Origin: CAXMST01 sp963712765 | GTDB lineage: Bacteria; Actinomycetota; Thermoleophilia; Solirubrobacterales; 70-9 | Assembly: GCA_963712765.1 (NCBI GenBank) | Contig: CAVQIX010000005.1 | Coordinates: 124,001-188,000 of the forward strand | Direction of reading: 5' to 3' | DNA length: 64,000 nt | Shown here: positions 18,817 through 27,338 of the stretch, piece after piece | Numbering within the stretch: the first letter of the stretch is position 1 | How the letters are laid out: each line of letters opens with the position of its first letter | The notes under the pieces: generated by a model | Databases searched by the model: none | Told to the model about the DNA's origin: nothing | What the model saw: only the letters and a program-made list of their open reading frames with translations | Made by a program: the position numbers and the translations under genes

Positions 18817-19239
18817 TCAGGCGAGGCCGGAGTCGCGCAGCTCCCGCAGAGCGGACTCGTGCTTGTCGAGTCCCTCCAGGCCCATGCCGCGCCTCACGCC
18901 CTCGGCTTTGCTGAACTGGATCTCCCGGTAGTCGACGACCTGGATGTGGTTACCGGAGTCGTCGAGGAAGTCGAGCCCCCGGCTGGGGACGATCTCGACC
19001 CCGGCTCGCAGCAGGGCGTCCCGGGTGGCCTCGAGGTCGTCGACGACCAAGCCGAAGTGACGATCGGTGTCGGTCTGTTGGGAGCGACCCTCCGAGAGCG
19101 CCAGGAACTGGTCGCCCATGTCGAGGAAGGCCATCCCGGGAACGCGGCCCCGGAGCTCGAAGGAGAAGACGGAGCCGTAGAACTCGAGCGCCCGCTCGAG
19201 ATCGGCAACCTCGAGAGCGACGTGGTTGATGCCGATCAT
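18817..19239 (-). CDS. VOC (glyoxalase/bleomycin-resistance fold) family protein
   Basis: A 140-residue protein of the vicinal oxygen chelate fold, with the two beta-alpha-beta-beta-beta modules visible: GINHVALEVADLERALEFYG at the start and DRHFGLVVDDLEATRDALLR in the middle, ending in the metal-ligand-like segment GNHIQVVDYREI. Members are metal-dependent isomerases, dioxygenases or resistance proteins; nothing fixes the activity. ATG 19239 is chosen because it begins directly at the VOC domain. It lies 13 bp after the DUF6457 gene. Confidence 0.8.
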   Translation of the reverse strand: MIGINHVALEVADLERALEFYGSVFSFELRGRVPGMAFLDMGDQFLALSEGRSQQTDTDRHFGLVVDDLEATRDALLRAGVEIVPSRGLDFLDDSGNHIQVVDYREIQFSKAEGVRRGMGLEGLDKHESALRELRDSGLA

Positions 19240-19252
19240 CCGCGGCCTGGCG

Positions 19253-19495
19253 TCAGTCACCCTCGCCGGCCTCCTCGCTGCCCCTGATCCCCCCGATATC
19301 CGCGGCGATCTCCCGTGCTTCGTCGAGGTCGAGGCCGGCGCGACCGGCAATCCAGCAGGCCACCGGCGCCGCCTTGCGCTCGGAGTTGTGCGCCGCCTCG
19401 GAGGCGAGCTGCAGCATCTTCTCGATTTCCTCCGGCGGCGGCGGCTCGGCGCCTGTCGCCGTAGAGAAGATCGCGATCCACTCCTCAGCGTTCAT
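19253..19495 (-). CDS. DUF6457 family small protein (MobA-associated domain)
   Basis: An 80-residue acidic helical protein resembling DUF6457, a small domain found alone or fused to the molybdenum cofactor guanylyltransferase MobA in actinobacteria. Features are the WIAIFSTATG start, the helix LQLASEAAHNSERKAAPVAC and the GRAGLDLDEAR segment. It overlaps the DUF1275 gene by four bases (ATGA) and precedes the VOC gene. The function is unknown; the genomic link to Mo-cofactor genes is consistent here. Assignment is from remembered family pattern, not a search. Confidence 0.6.
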   Translation of the reverse strand: MNAEEWIAIFSTATGAEPPPPEEIEKMLQLASEAAHNSERKAAPVACWIAGRAGLDLDEAREIAADIGGIRGSEEAGEGD

Positions 19496-20205
19496 GCTCT
19501 GACCGTAGCGCGCTCATCGGTCGCGGTCTCGCGGCCCAGCATCGCCAGGGTGAGCGCCTCGGCGAGCGTGATCGCGAGCAGGGCCCAGATCAGGTCCGTG
19601 TTGAGGACGAGGAGGGCGCTGATCACCGCGCCAACGACCATTGCGACGATGCCGATCAAGCGCAGCCGGTCGCTCCAGCCCCTCCGACGTTCGGCTTCGT
19701 GCGCCGCGAAGCCGGCGATCGCAAGCGTCATCACCGTGGTCCGCAGCTCCGGCATGTTGATCCTGCGGATCGACTCGTTGCGCATTCCCATCAGCCCCGC
19801 GAGCACGGCGATGATCAACAGGCGCCGGAACTCGTCGTCGGGATCGAAGCCGATCGCCACCAGGGTGGCGCCGGCCAACACGAAGAGCTCGACCCTGACG
19901 AGCCGGACGACGTAGTAGTGGCGCGTCTGGTCGTGGCGCTCGACCCGCCCGATCAACGCCGCCCCGATCAGGAAGGCGGCGAGGGCGACGGCGGGACCGG
20001 CGATCGAGAGGGTCGGGGCGCCGCCGATCGCGAGGCCGAGGACGATCAGGTTTCCCGTCATGTTGGCGGCGAATACCTGCTCCAATCCGACGAAGGTGAC
20101 CGCATCGATCATCCCGGCGACCATCGTCAGCATGATCAGCGCCCGGATGGTCCGCGGGTCGACCGGCGGATGCTCGTCGGCCCGGGTGTCTTGATCGGCG
20201 TCCAC
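19492..20205 (-). CDS. DUF1275 (YoaK) family membrane protein
   Basis: A 237-residue integral membrane protein with six or so hydrophobic segments. The N-terminal half has the DUF1275 pattern GMIDAVTFVGLEQVFAANMT followed by GNLIVLG, and later GLMGMRNESIRRINMPELR. The family is found across bacteria without an assigned transport substrate. The gene starts at GTG 20205 and is co-transcribed with DUF6457 (overlapping stop/start). An association with molybdate or cofactor metabolism is only suggested by position. Confidence 0.85.
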   Translation of the reverse strand: MDADQDTRADEHPPVDPRTIRALIMLTMVAGMIDAVTFVGLEQVFAANMTGNLIVLGLAIGGAPTLSIAGPAVALAAFLIGAALIGRVERHDQTRHYYVVRLVRVELFVLAGATLVAIGFDPDDEFRRLLIIAVLAGLMGMRNESIRRINMPELRTTVMTLAIAGFAAHEAERRRGWSDRLRLIGIVAMVVGAVISALLVLNTDLIWALLAITLAEALTLAMLGRETATDERATVRA

Positions 20206-20266
20206 TGTCGTTGTCGCGGATGCTATTCCGCGGCCCGGTCCCTGCTTTCGGCGGGGGGCCCGGAGC

Positions 20267-20656
20267 TCAGGAGCCCCGCTCGACCATCACCGAGGTCGCC
20301 TTCACGAACGCAATCGCCTCAACGCCTTCGACGAGCCCGAGCTCCTCGACCGAATCGCGGGTGATCGCCGCCGTGATCCGGTGCGGACCCGACTCGATCT
20401 CCACCAGTGCCATCACCCCGTCCCTCTCGACTGAGACGACCGTCCCCGAGAAGCGGTTCCGCGGCGAGGCGGCGGTTCCGGTCCGGTGTCGCTCCGGTGC
20501 ATCCCGCAGCCGCTCAACCTCGACCACCGGCACCCGCCGGCGATTGGAGTCGTCCCTCGAGGTCTTCAGCTTTCCGCTCCGATCCCAGCGCCGCAGAGTG
20601 TCGACGCTCACGCCGAGCTGCTTGGCGGCGTCACCGAGGGTGAGATCCTTGCCCAT
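20267..20656 (-). CDS. HTH-TOBE (molbindin-like) protein
   Basis: A 129-residue two-domain protein. Residues 1-55 form a MerR/excisionase-type helix-turn-helix (LGDAAKQLGVSVDTLRRWDR). Residues about 66-125 form a TOBE/Mop domain (NRFSGTVVSVERDGVMALVE and ITAAITRDSVEELGL), the fold that binds molybdate or tungstate in ModE, ModC C-termini and molbindins. A molybdate-sensing regulator or molybdate-binding protein is therefore likely. ATG 20656 begins exactly at the HTH; the frame upstream is not convincing. It lies 35 bp downstream of moaA. Confidence 0.85.
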   Translation of the reverse strand: MGKDLTLGDAAKQLGVSVDTLRRWDRSGKLKTSRDDSNRRRVPVVEVERLRDAPERHRTGTAASPRNRFSGTVVSVERDGVMALVEIESGPHRITAAITRDSVEELGLVEGVEAIAFVKATSVMVERGS

Positions 20657-20691
20657 TGCCCCAGCATCGCATAGGTGAACCGAGCCGGCTA

Positions 20692-21708
20692 TCAGCCGCC
20701 GATCGCGCTCATCGTCCGGGGCGGGGGGCGAAAGCCGGGCTCGCCGACGCGGTGCTTGAGCTCCTTGCGCCAGACCGCGTCGCGAACGATCCGCTCCAGA
20801 TCGGCATCCGTCGCGCCGGCTCGCAGGGGCTCGCGGAGATCGGTCTCGTGGACGCTGAACAAGCAGGTCCGGAGCTTGCCCTCGGCGGTGAGGCGGAGGC
20901 GGTTGCAATCGGCGCAGAAGGGCTCGGAGACCGGGTTGATGAAGCCGATCTCGCCGCGTCCGTCGGCGAACCGGTAGACGCGGGCCGTGGCCGAGGGCTC
21001 GCGCTCGAGCTCAATCAGCTCGTGCTCCTGCTCGATCAGCGCCCTTACCTCGGCGCCGGTCAGCACCGAGTCGGGCTCCCAGGCGCCTTCGCCGTCAAGC
21101 GGCATGAACTCGATGAAGCGCACCTGGTAGTCGCTGCTGCGGGCGAACTCGGCAAAGCGCAGGACCTCTTCCTCGGTGAAGTCGCGCATGGCGACGGCGT
21201 TGACCTTGATCGGTCGCACCTCAGGGTGAGCGGCGATCGCCTCGAGTCCGTCGAGCACCTGTGGCAGCGCATCCCGGCGAGTGATCTGGAAGAAACGATC
21301 GCGGGCCAGCGAGTCGATCGAGACGTTCACCCGCTTGATCCCCGCCGCGACCAGCGCCGCGCTGTCGCGGGAGAGCAGGTATCCGTTGGTGGTCAGCGAG
21401 AGGTCCGCCAGCGCCTCGATCCCGGAGAGCATCGAGACCAGCCGCGGGAAGTCCCGTCGCACCAACGGCTCCCCGCCGGTGAGGCGGACGTCGCGGATGC
21501 CGAGCCTCACGAGCAGGCCGACGAGCCGGGTGATCTCCTCGAAGCTGAGGATCTCGTCCCGCTCGAGCCAGGGCAGGCCGTCGGCGGGCATGCAGTACTG
21601 GCAGCGGAAGTTGCAGCGATCGGTGACCGATACCCGCAGGTCGTCGATCGTGCGGCCGTGGGCGTCGCGCAACCGATCGGTCGCCGCGGTCGTGGGCTGC
21701 TCGGCCAT
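20692..21708 (-). CDS. moaA: GTP 3',8-cyclase MoaA
   Basis: MoaA is the radical-SAM enzyme that, with MoaC, converts GTP to cyclic pyranopterin monophosphate, the first step of molybdenum cofactor synthesis. The 338-residue protein has the N-terminal radical-SAM cluster motif C32-C36-C39 (TDRCNFRCQYCM), the LTGGEPLVRRDF block, the C-terminal second cluster region FCADCNRLRLTAEGK and LRTCLF, and ends in the essential C-terminal Gly-Gly. It appears to lead the minus-strand molybdenum run. No moaC, moeA or mobA is visible in the window. Confidence 0.96.
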   Translation of the reverse strand: MAEQPTTAATDRLRDAHGRTIDDLRVSVTDRCNFRCQYCMPADGLPWLERDEILSFEEITRLVGLLVRLGIRDVRLTGGEPLVRRDFPRLVSMLSGIEALADLSLTTNGYLLSRDSAALVAAGIKRVNVSIDSLARDRFFQITRRDALPQVLDGLEAIAAHPEVRPIKVNAVAMRDFTEEEVLRFAEFARSSDYQVRFIEFMPLDGEGAWEPDSVLTGAEVRALIEQEHELIELEREPSATARVYRFADGRGEIGFINPVSEPFCADCNRLRLTAEGKLRTCLFSVHETDLREPLRAGATDADLERIVRDAVWRKELKHRVGEPGFRPPPRTMSAIGG

Positions 21709-21786
21709 GTAAACAGCCTAGCTGCCGCGCCGCGGTCAACCGTGGATCGGGGCGATCAGCCTTCGCTGATGGCCGGAACTCATCGA

Positions 21787-23631
21787 TCAGCGATCTGCGC
21801 GGCGGACGATGCCGATCTCGAAATCGCCGTCGACCTCGGTCAGCTCGAGCCGCTGCTCGACGCTGCCGTCCGGAAGGAAGAGATCGAGTCTGATCGCGTC
21901 GGAGTCCCAGCGCGGAACCTTCGCGCTCAGGGGTGGGCCGTCGACGGTGATCGTCGTGATCAGGTCGAGGTCCCGGCCCTTGCTGCGCAAGCGCGCGGTG
22001 GTCCGCGGCACCCAGCGACGGAAGGACGGCGAGGTCAGCCCGCGCAGCGGATCGCGCTCGCCGCGGGCGAGCTCGATGCGCTCGTTGCCGCGCCGGTTCG
22101 TACGCACGGCCCCGTCGAGGCCGGGAGCCTCGAGCGCGAGCCCGGCCCTCTCCTCGCTCACCCGGACCTCGGGCGCGAACTGCAGCAGCCGCGCGTAGCG
22201 GTGGGGCTTGCCGTCGGTGGAGCGCACCCGGTCGACGATCACCAGCGCCCTGCCCGGCTTGTACACGAACAGGCGCCGGTGGTTCACCCCCTGCTTCTCC
22301 ACCGCCGGGTTGGCGCCGAGGATCGCCGAGTAGCCGTGGCCCTTGCCGGTCTGGATGATCCCGCTCCCGTAGGTACCTGAGCCGTCGCGCGGGAACTCCT
22401 CGCCGTCGACGGTGAGGACCGAGTGGGCCCGCTCGGAGTGGGCGAAGGCGAAGTTCTCGTCCTTGTCCTTGTGGTAGAGGCCGGTGTCGGTGATCAGGCG
22501 CCGGCGCCGATCGAAGAGGTCGAAGGTGAGCGCATCGGAGTGCTTGTGGGCGTCGGAGAAGTAGCTCGCCATCACTGCGAGGAAGCCACCCTCGCTCTTG
22601 ACGATCGCGAGACCGGACTCGTCGAGCTCGAGCACGCCGCTGTCGTTCGCCGCCCGCACCTGTGCGAACTTCGGAAGCTGCTTGAGGTCGGAGTCGCCGA
22701 ACTGGGTCAGCGCGCCGTCGGGGGCGCCGAGCCAGCCGACCACGTCCTGCATCCGCCGCAACAGATCGACGAGCTCCGGCGTCTCGTTCCCGGGCACCTC
22801 GAGGAAGCGGGCCAGCGTGCGGCTGATCAGCAGTTGGTATCCGGACGAGTGCTCCAGCCAGAAGCCCTCATCGGCGACGACGCGATCGTTCAGCGTCCCG
22901 GCGAACCGCTCGCGGCCGAGCTCGGCCCACTCCTCGGCGTCGGGATGGCTGTCGAGCTGGCGGGCCAGCAGGGTGAGGCCGAGGTCGACGAACAGCCCGT
23001 GGTTGGTCGGCTTGTAGGTGTCGGGGTCGGTCAGGACCTCCGCGTGTCGGTCCATCAGTGCCAGCAACAGCCGTCGCTGATCGGGCTCGAGCAGACCCTC
23101 GCAATCGGCGGCACGGAGGACGTAGGCGAGATAGGGGCCGCGGTCGCCGGTCCGCTTGTCGTCCCAGACGTCGGGATCGACCGGATCGCCATCGGGGGGA
23201 TTGGCGCGGGCGAAGTCGAGCGCCAGAGCGGTGGCCTGCTCCAGCGCCGCGATATCTCCCTGCTGGCGATAGGCGTAGAGCAGCGGGTCAACCCACTGGA
23301 ACTTGAAGAGGGTGTGGGCAAAGGCGCGCGAGTTCTGCGGATTCACCGTCCACTCCAGGGGCGACTGCAGGGTCACGTCCTGGTCGTTGAGGGTGAAACG
23401 CCCGCGCCTGGCCCTCGCGATCTCCTCGTCGGTGTGGGATCCCGCCCTCAGTACCTCGTATCGCGGCGGGCAGGCTCCCGCCTGGAGGGCTTCCACCTCC
23501 TCGTCAGCAACGTCGCTGGGCGCGGGTCCGCTGTCGTCGCCGCCGGATCCGAGCAGGACGATGAGACCTGCCATTACCGCCGCCAACGCCAGTGCTGCGG
23601 CCCCGCCTAGTGCAAGGCGCCTGGTTGACAT
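21787..23631 (-). CDS. Heparinase II/III-family protein, membrane-anchored or secreted
   Basis: A complete 614-residue paralogue of the gene at the left edge. Residues 8-28 are a hydrophobic anchor or signal. A helical toroid domain follows (PTNHGLFVDLGLTLLARQL and EGFWLEHSSGYQLLISR), then the heparinase_II/III beta domain with DAHKHSDALTFDLFDRRRR and AHSVLTVDGEEFPRD, in which the conserved His/Tyr residues are candidate lyase residues. ATG 23631 has GAGAGGG upstream. It probably acts outside the membrane on an acidic polysaccharide such as an exopolysaccharide; the true substrate is unknown. Confidence 0.85.
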   Translation of the reverse strand: MSTRRLALGGAAALALAAVMAGLIVLLGSGGDDSGPAPSDVADEEVEALQAGACPPRYEVLRAGSHTDEEIARARRGRFTLNDQDVTLQSPLEWTVNPQNSRAFAHTLFKFQWVDPLLYAYRQQGDIAALEQATALALDFARANPPDGDPVDPDVWDDKRTGDRGPYLAYVLRAADCEGLLEPDQRRLLLALMDRHAEVLTDPDTYKPTNHGLFVDLGLTLLARQLDSHPDAEEWAELGRERFAGTLNDRVVADEGFWLEHSSGYQLLISRTLARFLEVPGNETPELVDLLRRMQDVVGWLGAPDGALTQFGDSDLKQLPKFAQVRAANDSGVLELDESGLAIVKSEGGFLAVMASYFSDAHKHSDALTFDLFDRRRRLITDTGLYHKDKDENFAFAHSERAHSVLTVDGEEFPRDGSGTYGSGIIQTGKGHGYSAILGANPAVEKQGVNHRRLFVYKPGRALVIVDRVRSTDGKPHRYARLLQFAPEVRVSEERAGLALEAPGLDGAVRTNRRGNERIELARGERDPLRGLTSPSFRRWVPRTTARLRSKGRDLDLITTITVDGPPLSAKVPRWDSDAIRLDLFLPDGSVEQRLELTEVDGDFEIGIVRRADR

Positions 23632-23713
23632 GCCCTCTCAGGGTAGCGACGCGGTCCGCTCGGTCATCCCCGATGCGATCCCGCCGGGCGCATCGGCCCC
23701 CGCTGGGTCGGGA

Positions 23714-24673
23714 TCAGCCTTCCCCGTACTCTGATGCTGCAAGCAGTGCGGCGCCGAGAACCCCTGCCTCAGGGCCACGACGGGCGAGCCGGATCTCGGT
23801 CTCGGTTCCGACGCCCGGCAGGACATAGGCGCGCGCCGTGCGCTCCGCCGGCTCGAGGAGGAGATCGCCCGCCGAGCTGACCCCACCACCGATTGCGACC
23901 ACGTTGGGGTCGAGCAGGTTGATCGCGTTCGCGATTCCGATCCCGAGCCGCTCACCGAGAATCCGGATCGCCCCGATCGCCTCGGCGTCGCCGGCGCGAG
24001 CGGTCCTCACCGCGTCCTCGCCGCTGATCTCCTCACCCCCGGCGAGAAGCCGGCCGAGAGCCGAGTCGGGCGCCCGCTGCGCCGCTGCGAGGGCGAGGCG
24101 GTCGAGTTCACTACCGGCCGCAAGCGCCTCCAACGTCCCCGGCTGCGGCGGCCCGTGCTCGGAGGCATCGGGGGCGCCGTCACTCAGGTCGAGCCCGATC
24201 AGCGTGTGGCCGACCTCGGCGGCGGCTCCGGTCGCGCCCCGATACACGCGCCCCCCGAGGACCAGGCCCCCGCCAACGCCGGTGCCGACGGTGAACATCA
24301 CCAGGTTCTGGATCGCGATCCGCTCCCCGTCCCAGGCGTCGGCGAGGGCGGCGACCGTGGCGTCGTTGTCGACGAACACCGGCAGCTCGAGCCGTTCGGT
24401 CAGGACCTCGCGCAGCGGCACGTCCTGGAAGGGCACATTGACGCTACTTCGCAGCCGGCCGGTAGCGAAGTCGACCACCGAGGGCACCCCGAGGCCGACC
24501 GCCCTGGTGCTCTCGGTCCTGGCGCGCTCGACATCGGCGGCGATCTCGTCGATCAGAGCCTCGGCGTCGCGGCGCTCGGTGGGACGGATCGACGGCTCGC
24601 CAAGCCGGCCGTCTTCGAGCGCGGCCACCGACACCTTGGTGCCGCCCACATCTACGCCTACTGTGTCGATCAA
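23714..24673 (-). CDS. ROK-family sugar kinase homologue lacking the zinc motif
   Basis: A 319-residue ROK protein with the phosphate motif VGVDVGGTKVSVAA, DNDATVAALADAW, TVGTGVGGGLVLGG and AAEVGHTLIG, so the kinase fold and catalytic Asp region are intact. The usual CxCGxxGC zinc cluster that follows the EVGH block is absent: residues 157-184 read through to HGPPQPGTLEALAAG, and the whole protein contains no cysteine. It starts at TTG 24673 with no strong Shine-Dalgarno. It is divergent from the LmeA-like gene by 21 bp. It is probably a sugar kinase; substrate unknown. Confidence 0.8.
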   Translation of the reverse strand: MIDTVGVDVGGTKVSVAALEDGRLGEPSIRPTERRDAEALIDEIAADVERARTESTRAVGLGVPSVVDFATGRLRSSVNVPFQDVPLREVLTERLELPVFVDNDATVAALADAWDGERIAIQNLVMFTVGTGVGGGLVLGGRVYRGATGAAAEVGHTLIGLDLSDGAPDASEHGPPQPGTLEALAAGSELDRLALAAAQRAPDSALGRLLAGGEEISGEDAVRTARAGDAEAIGAIRILGERLGIGIANAINLLDPNVVAIGGGVSSAGDLLLEPAERTARAYVLPGVGTETEIRLARRGPEAGVLGAALLAASEYGEG

Positions 24674-24694
24674 GCCGCTGGCAAGCTATCGCTA

Positions 24695-25315
24695 ATGAGC
24701 GTGCCGCTCCTCCTCGCCGCCACCCTGCTGATCGTCGTGATCGTCGTCCAGGTACTGATACCCCGGATCGGCGAGCAGCGGATCCAGCGACGCCTGTCGG
24801 AGTTCGGTGGCGAGGCGTTCGTTGCCCTCGACGCCCTCCCCGCCACCAAGCTCCTGCATCGCCGGGGGGAGCGGATCACCGTTCGCGGCCGCCGGTTGGC
24901 CATCGGGATGTCGAAGGAGGGCGGTGGGCTGTCGGCACTGGATGGCTTCGAGCAGGTCGACATCGTCCTCGCCGACTTCACCACCGGGCCCTTCCGCGTC
25001 TCCTCCTTCGAGCTCAGTCGCGAGGGTGAAGGCCCCTACCTGATGCGATCGGAGGCGACCACCAGCGGCGCCGAGCTTGTCGACTTCGGCGGCGAGACGC
25101 TCGGCGTGACCGGGAGCTCGCTGCTCGTCTCGCTCGCCCGCCAGGCGCCACTGGGCGGACGCAGCTTCCCGATCGCGGTCGAGGTAGAGCTCGAGAGCGA
25201 GGAGGGCCTGCTGACAATCGCCTCGGGGGGCGGCACTATCGCCGGCTACCCGGCCGGCCCGATCGCCGGTTCGATCGCCGCTGCCGTGGCGCGGAGACTC
25301 GAGATCGCCTACTGA
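24695..25315 (+). CDS. DUF2993/LmeA-like membrane-anchored lipid-binding protein
   Basis: A 206-residue protein with an N-terminal transmembrane segment (about residues 3-23, PLLLAATLLIVVIVVQVLI). A beta-rich domain follows that starts IGEQRIQRRL, contains VALDALPATKLLHRRGERIT and VDIVLADF and alternates strands to the C-terminus. This layout resembles DUF2993/LmeA, periplasmic phospholipid-binding proteins that in mycobacteria take part in lipomannan maturation. The match is moderate. It converges on the NHL gene. Confidence 0.55.
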   Translation: MSVPLLLAATLLIVVIVVQVLIPRIGEQRIQRRLSEFGGEAFVALDALPATKLLHRRGERITVRGRRLAIGMSKEGGGLSALDGFEQVDIVLADFTTGPFRVSSFELSREGEGPYLMRSEATTSGAELVDFGGETLGVTGSSLLVSLARQAPLGGRSFPIAVEVELESEEGLLTIASGGGTIAGYPAGPIAGSIAAAVARRLEIAY

Positions 25316-25333
25316 TCGGAGCGGCCGGGGGCT

Positions 25334-26614
25334 CTAGCCGTGATGCCGATGGAGGTGAGACACAAACCGGAGCAGCTTGCCGATCCGGCTGTGACCGCGA
25401 CGGCCGCGATCGTCGGAGCGACAGCCGAGCTGGAGCATGAACCGGTCGAGGTCGGCACGCAGTAGCTCGGCGTCCTGCGAGCCCCAGGGCCCACGCCCCA
25501 TGAACCAGAGGAGTCGGGATGCGTGCCCGAGGAAGCGGCAAGCGCGCTCGGTCTCGCCACGATCGAGCATCCGCTCGGCGAGACGGAGCTTGAAGACGAC
25601 GAAGCGGACCCCGCCGCGTCTGAGGTCGAGCGCCTGCGCGCGCTCGATCAGCTCGCCGAGCGTCAACCCGCAGGCTCCGGGATCGGGCTCGGCGTCGAGG
25701 TCGGCGAAGACCTGGACCCGGTCGTTGAAGACGTCGGTGACGTAGACGCGGCCGGCGCAGTCGGCGGCGATGCCACGCGGCAGCCTGAACTGGCCCTGCT
25801 CGGAGCCGGTCACTCCCCACATTCCGAGCGGATCGCCGAAGGCGTCGAAGAAGCGGACCCGATCGTTGCCGCTGTCGGCGACGAAGATCCGGCCGGAGGG
25901 ATCGCGATCGATGCCCTGTGGGGCATCGAGGCCACCCCATTCGCCGAGGAACTCACCGCTCTCGCTGAAGCGCTGGATCCGGTTGTTGGCCGAGTCGGCG
26001 ATGTAGACGCCCTCGGGACCGAGGGTGATGTCGAAGGGAAGGCTGAGCTGGCCCGGGCCGGTGCCGCTGTCCCCCCAGACATCGAGCAACGACCCGTCGG
26101 CCCCGTAGTGGTGGACGTGCTCGCTCTCGCTGTCGACGACGAAGGCGCCGCCGGAGCCGTCGGGAGCGACGCCGGTCGGCGTGGCGAGCTGCTGCCGTTC
26201 GGTGCCGGGCTCGCCGAAGGAGCCGAGGAACGAGCCGTCGGCCGTATCGATTCGCTGGATCCTGCCGTTGCCGGCGTCGGCGACCAGCAGATTGCCGCCC
26301 TCGTCGAGCTCGACGTCGAAGGGGCGGCTGTACTCACCCGGGCCCGATCCCTCGGTTCCGAAGCCGCCGAGCCGGTTGCCCTCTCCGTCGAAGCTCTGGA
26401 TCCGGTGGTTGAAAGTGTCGGCGACGTAGACGGTGCCGTCCTGCCCAGCGGTCACGCCGAGCGGGAAGCTGAATTCACCTGCCCCCGAGCCGGTGCCTCC
26501 GAAGGCCCGGATCAACTCGTAGTCCTGAGCACCGGCCGCCGAGGGTACGAGCAACAGAACGGCCGCTACCAGCAAACCTACGACCGTCCGCCCCACGGCG
26601 CTCAGGCCAGCCAT
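25334..26614 (-). CDS. Secreted NHL-repeat beta-propeller protein
   Basis: A 426-residue protein with a signal peptide ending near residue 29 (PSAAGAQ). Six NHL repeats of about 46 residues follow, each with a pattern such as VYVADTFNHRIQSFDGEGN and FVADSGNDRVRFFDAFGD, separated by GSGPGEYSRP-type linkers. Six repeats would close a six-bladed propeller, usually a protein or ligand binding platform. The last 100 residues (after GACGLTLGEL) are not NHL; they form a basic helical tail ending SHLHRHHG. ATG 26614 is preceded by AAAGGA. No partner gene is obvious. Confidence 0.85.
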   Translation of the reverse strand: MAGLSAVGRTVVGLLVAAVLLLVPSAAGAQDYELIRAFGGTGSGAGEFSFPLGVTAGQDGTVYVADTFNHRIQSFDGEGNRLGGFGTEGSGPGEYSRPFDVELDEGGNLLVADAGNGRIQRIDTADGSFLGSFGEPGTERQQLATPTGVAPDGSGGAFVVDSESEHVHHYGADGSLLDVWGDSGTGPGQLSLPFDITLGPEGVYIADSANNRIQRFSESGEFLGEWGGLDAPQGIDRDPSGRIFVADSGNDRVRFFDAFGDPLGMWGVTGSEQGQFRLPRGIAADCAGRVYVTDVFNDRVQVFADLDAEPDPGACGLTLGELIERAQALDLRRGGVRFVVFKLRLAERMLDRGETERACRFLGHASRLLWFMGRGPWGSQDAELLRADLDRFMLQLGCRSDDRGRRGHSRIGKLLRFVSHLHRHHG

Positions 26615-26737
26615 TCCAGTCCTTTCGTAGAGATTCCTCTGCCTCTCGATTGATCGGCCCGGTGACCCTTGCCCTAAACGCCCGGCGGCACACTGGACGA
26701 ACGTGCGAGCGGCTCAGGGGTGGGGAGCGAGATCTCC

Positions 26738-26764
26738 GGGGCCGCGGCGCGTCGCCGCGGCCCC
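26738..26764 (+). promoter_or_regulatory. Perfect 12-bp hairpin in the greA leader
   Basis: GGGGCCGCGGCG (26738-26749) and its exact complement (26753-26764) are separated by a 3-base loop, ending 22 bp before the greA start codon. No plus-strand gene precedes it, so it belongs to the greA leader. There is no U-tract. It could act as an attenuator or affect ribosome access. Confidence 0.6.
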
Positions 26765-26786
26765 ACATCTGCCAGCGTGTGGGCGG

Positions 26787-27275
26787 ATGAGCGCAAGCGA
26801 AAGCGAACACAGCGGCGAGGCGATAACCCCCGAGGGTCTGAAGGAGCTGAAGGCCGAGATCGAGGAGCTCGAAGGGCCGGCGCGACGGGAGATGGCCGAG
26901 CGGATCAAGGCCGCACGCGAGCTCGGCGACCTCAAGGAGAACGCCGAGTACCACATCGCCAAGGACGACCAGGCGCACCTCGAGACGAGGATCAAGCGCC
27001 TGCGAGCGCGGCTGGTGGTCGCCGATGTGGTCGAGGTCGACGGGGACGAGCAGAGCTTTGCCTTCGGGCGCACCGCCGAGGTGGTCGACCGGGAGAGCGG
27101 GACGACCTACAGCTGGAAGCTGGTCGGATCGACCGAGGCCGACATCGCCTCCGGGCGGATCTCGGCCGAATCGCCGGTCGGGCGAGCGCTCCGCGATACC
27201 GCTGTCGGGGAAGAGGTCGCCGTCGAGACGCCCGGCGGCACCAAGAACTACCGGGTGCAGAAGCTGATCGACTGA
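26787..27275 (+). CDS. greA: Transcription elongation factor GreA
   Basis: GreA enters the secondary channel of RNA polymerase and stimulates cleavage of backtracked transcripts. The 162-residue protein has the usual two domains: an N-terminal antiparallel coiled coil with the signature ARELGDLKENAEYHIAKDDQ carrying the acidic tip residues, and a C-terminal FKBP-like domain (GRTAEVVDRESG to SPVGRALRDTAVGEEVAV). The start is ATG 26787; upstream codons run into the leader hairpin. It lies upstream of the P-II/amt pair with a 116-bp gap. Confidence 0.95.
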   Translation: MSASESEHSGEAITPEGLKELKAEIEELEGPARREMAERIKAARELGDLKENAEYHIAKDDQAHLETRIKRLRARLVVADVVEVDGDEQSFAFGRTAEVVDRESGTTYSWKLVGSTEADIASGRISAESPVGRALRDTAVGEEVAVETPGGTKNYRVQKLID

Positions 27276-27338
27276 GGGTCGCGCCGGCCGGTGCGACACC
27301 TCCGACTGAGGTCGCGTAGGCTCGCACCCGGATTGCCT

